DNA of 64,000 nucleotides from positions 1 to 64,000 of the forward strand of contig DATJSN010000039.1 of NCBI GenBank assembly GCA_035504095.1. Reading direction: 5' to 3'. This document shows, in pieces, positions 62,692 to 64,000 of this stretch (position 1 is its first letter; each line of letters opens with the position of its first letter). Source of the DNA: DATJSN01 sp035504095. Lineage in GTDB: Bacteria > Planctomycetota > Phycisphaerae > WQYP01. The notes under the pieces were generated by a model that saw only the letters and a program-made list of their open reading frames with translations, made no database searches and had not been told where the DNA came from. The position numbers and the translations under genes are program-made.

Positions 62692-62886
62692 ATGAAAGTC
62701 CTGAAAAAACTTCTTATAGATGAACAAGGCGTGCAAACTTCTGAATGGGCGATTTGGGCTGCCATGGCCGAATGGGCGATTATCACAGGTGTGACTGCCA
62801 CGGGCATTTTTGTCGTCCTCAGCTCGGTTGGTCCCAATGTCCTGGCTGCGTTCAACGCACTGACAATCGCGACTAACTATAACTAA
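62692..62886 (+). CDS. Flp-like type IVb pilin
   Basis: The 64-residue protein has a short basic leader (MKVLKKLLIDEQG), then a hydrophobic helix beginning VQTSEWAIWAAMAEWAIITG. Cleavage after Gly13 would leave Glu5 at the position conserved in Flp pilins; the adjacent residue, usually Tyr, is Trp. Such prepilins are processed by TadV/CpaA and assembled by the Tad machinery. The gene directly precedes cpaF (45-base gap), which supports the assignment. The rest of the tad cluster would lie beyond the right edge. Confidence 0.75.
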   Translation: MKVLKKLLIDEQGVQTSEWAIWAAMAEWAIITGVTATGIFVVLSSVGPNVLAAFNALTIATNYN

Positions 62887-62931
62887 ATCGAATCCGAATC
62901 AAATTATTAATAATGATGTGAGCAACATAAT

Positions 62932-64000
62932 ATGGATACCGCCAATTTTCGTCAGGAAGGTCAATCCGTACCGTTGAACGGGCCTGCTAATGTTTCGGAG
63001 AAATCCCCAGCTTGGAGACCGACAAACCAGACCAGAACGGCTGTCGAACCAGAAGTTCGTGTGAAAATGGACACTGGCGCCGCACCCAGGCCACCGGTCG
63101 ACCAGTTGTTCGATGAGTGTACCCAGCGGGTTGATCAACTGTTGACGCAACAATCCTCCCCGCTCACGGGAATGGAACGCAACCAAATCCTTCACGAAAT
63201 CCTCGAAGACATCTTCGGCTTTGGTCCGCTAAAGCCGTTTCTGCGCGATCCGACCGTCAGCGATATTCTTATCAACGGTGCCAAGACCATCTACGTCGAA
63301 CGACACGGGAGGCTCGAGCCCACCGATGCCAGTTTCGGCGACGACGCACAGCTTTTGCAAGTCATCCAGCGTATTGCCAAAGCAGTCGGCCGGAGAATCG
63401 ATGAAGCTTCTCCGATGCTCGATGCGCGTCTTTCGGACGGTTCGCGTGTCAACGCCATCATCCCTCCGCTGGCCCTGGACGGTCCTATCATGAGCATCCG
63501 CCGTTTCGGATCTAAACCCTACGAAATCGACCAGCTTCTGGAGATGGGATCGCTGACTAAAGAAATGGCGCTGTTTTTACAGAACTGCGTTCGCTGCAAG
63601 ATCAACATGCTGGTGGTGGGTGGTACTGGTGGCGGGAAAACCACGATGCTCAACGTTCTCTCCAGGTGGATTCCGGAAAACGAACGTATCATCACCATCG
63701 AGGACGCGGCGGAATTGCAGTTGCAACGCAAGCACGTGGTGCGCCTGGAGACGCGTATGCCCGACGTGGAAGGCAAAGGTCGGGTGGCTCAACGTGACCT
63801 GTTCCGCAATTCGCTGCGTATGCGTCCGGACCGGATCATCATTGGCGAGGTCCGCGGTGCAGAAGTGCTGGACATGATGCAGGCGATGAACACCGGCCAC
63901 GAAGGGTCAATGACTACGATTCACGCCAATCAGCCCCGCGAGGCATTGCATCGCATTGAGTCGATGATACTGATGACGGGTATGCCGATCACCGTCAAGG
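62932..64000 (+). CDS. cpaF: Tad pilus assembly ATPase CpaF/TadA (3' truncated by window)
   Basis: The frame starts at ATG 62932 and runs off the right edge after 356 codons. After a variable N-terminus of about 60 residues come the secretion-ATPase landmarks: DPTVSDILINGAKTIYVER, RIDEASPMLDARL, MSIRRFG, Walker A GGTGGGKT (230-237), ITIEDAAELQLQ (Asp box), Walker B IIIGEVRGAE and the His box GHEGSMTTIHAN. This hexameric ATPase powers Tad/Flp pilus assembly at the inner membrane. It follows the Flp-like pilin and probably belongs to the same operon. Confidence 0.95.
   Translation, partial: MDTANFRQEGQSVPLNGPANVSEKSPAWRPTNQTRTAVEPEVRVKMDTGAAPRPPVDQLFDECTQRVDQLLTQQSSPLTGMERNQILHEILEDIFGFGPLKPFLRDPTVSDILINGAKTIYVERHGRLEPTDASFGDDAQLLQVIQRIAKAVGRRIDEASPMLDARLSDGSRVNAIIPPLALDGPIMSIRRFGSKPYEIDQLLEMGSLTKEMALFLQNCVRCKINMLVVGGTGGGKTTMLNVLSRWIPENERIITIEDAAELQLQRKHVVRLETRMPDVEGKGRVAQRDLFRNSLRMRPDRIIIGEVRGAEVLDMMQAMNTGHEGSMTTIHANQPREALHRIESMILMTGMPITVK

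Overview
The window is a bacterial chromosome segment of moderate GC content. Gene content points to a planctomycete-like bacterium, perhaps of class Phycisphaerae, but this is inferred from gene repertoire and no rRNA is present to settle it. Pointers are SPINDLY-type TPR glycosyltransferases, an exosortase with an EPS export locus, a UAP-type nucleotidyltransferase, Tat-exported GH27, an orphan ChlI-like AAA protein and many dispersed intergenic repeats.

Layout. 1-7.5 kb: end of an unknown gene, tsaD, a 47-residue basic protein, a lone receiver domain, a GH10-fold protein without its catalytic glutamates, a ComEA-like HhH protein, then nrnA and ribF on the minus strand, and scpB. A large imperfect palindrome (6359-6634) covers the ribF start codon. 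7.6-16.6 kb, nearly all minus strand: a membrane protein, two tandem TPR-GT41 genes plus an inverted C-terminal remnant of a third, a ChlI-like ATPase, a second membrane protein and an MFS carrier. 16.7-24.7 kb: Hsp20, lon-lipB, a small membrane protein, then thrS and a UDP-sugar pyrophosphorylase-like gene on the minus strand. 25-35 kb: a TPR/GT9-like gene, smc-coaE, rho, and prfA-rpmE-tRNA-Met on the minus strand.

35.4-46.5 kb is the most distinctive block. It holds an SLBB/Wza-type export lipoprotein, an exosortase, an EpsI-type partner overlapping it by 4 bp, a 1587-residue membrane-anchored TPR protein and a Wzc-like chain-length protein whose Walker A lysine is replaced by alanine. Together they look like an envelope or exopolysaccharide secretion unit. 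It is followed by tRNA-Thr, a NifU-C-like protein, a class V aminotransferase, a Fur-family regulator without zinc cysteines, and leuB-gltB-gltD on the minus strand.

56.5-64 kb: a Tat-exported GH27 protein, a minus-strand pair of polytopic proteins (one is a GT-C-like membrane domain fused to about eight ankyrin repeats), tRNA-Gln, and the start of a Tad pilus locus (Flp-like pilin, then cpaF/tadA running off the end).

Intergenic regions between about 4 and 25 kb are filled with short hairpins, several preceded by GTAG as in REP elements, and with degenerate AT-rich repeats. Several genes take their stop codons from these repeats. No CRISPR array, rRNA, prophage or intact insertion sequence was seen.
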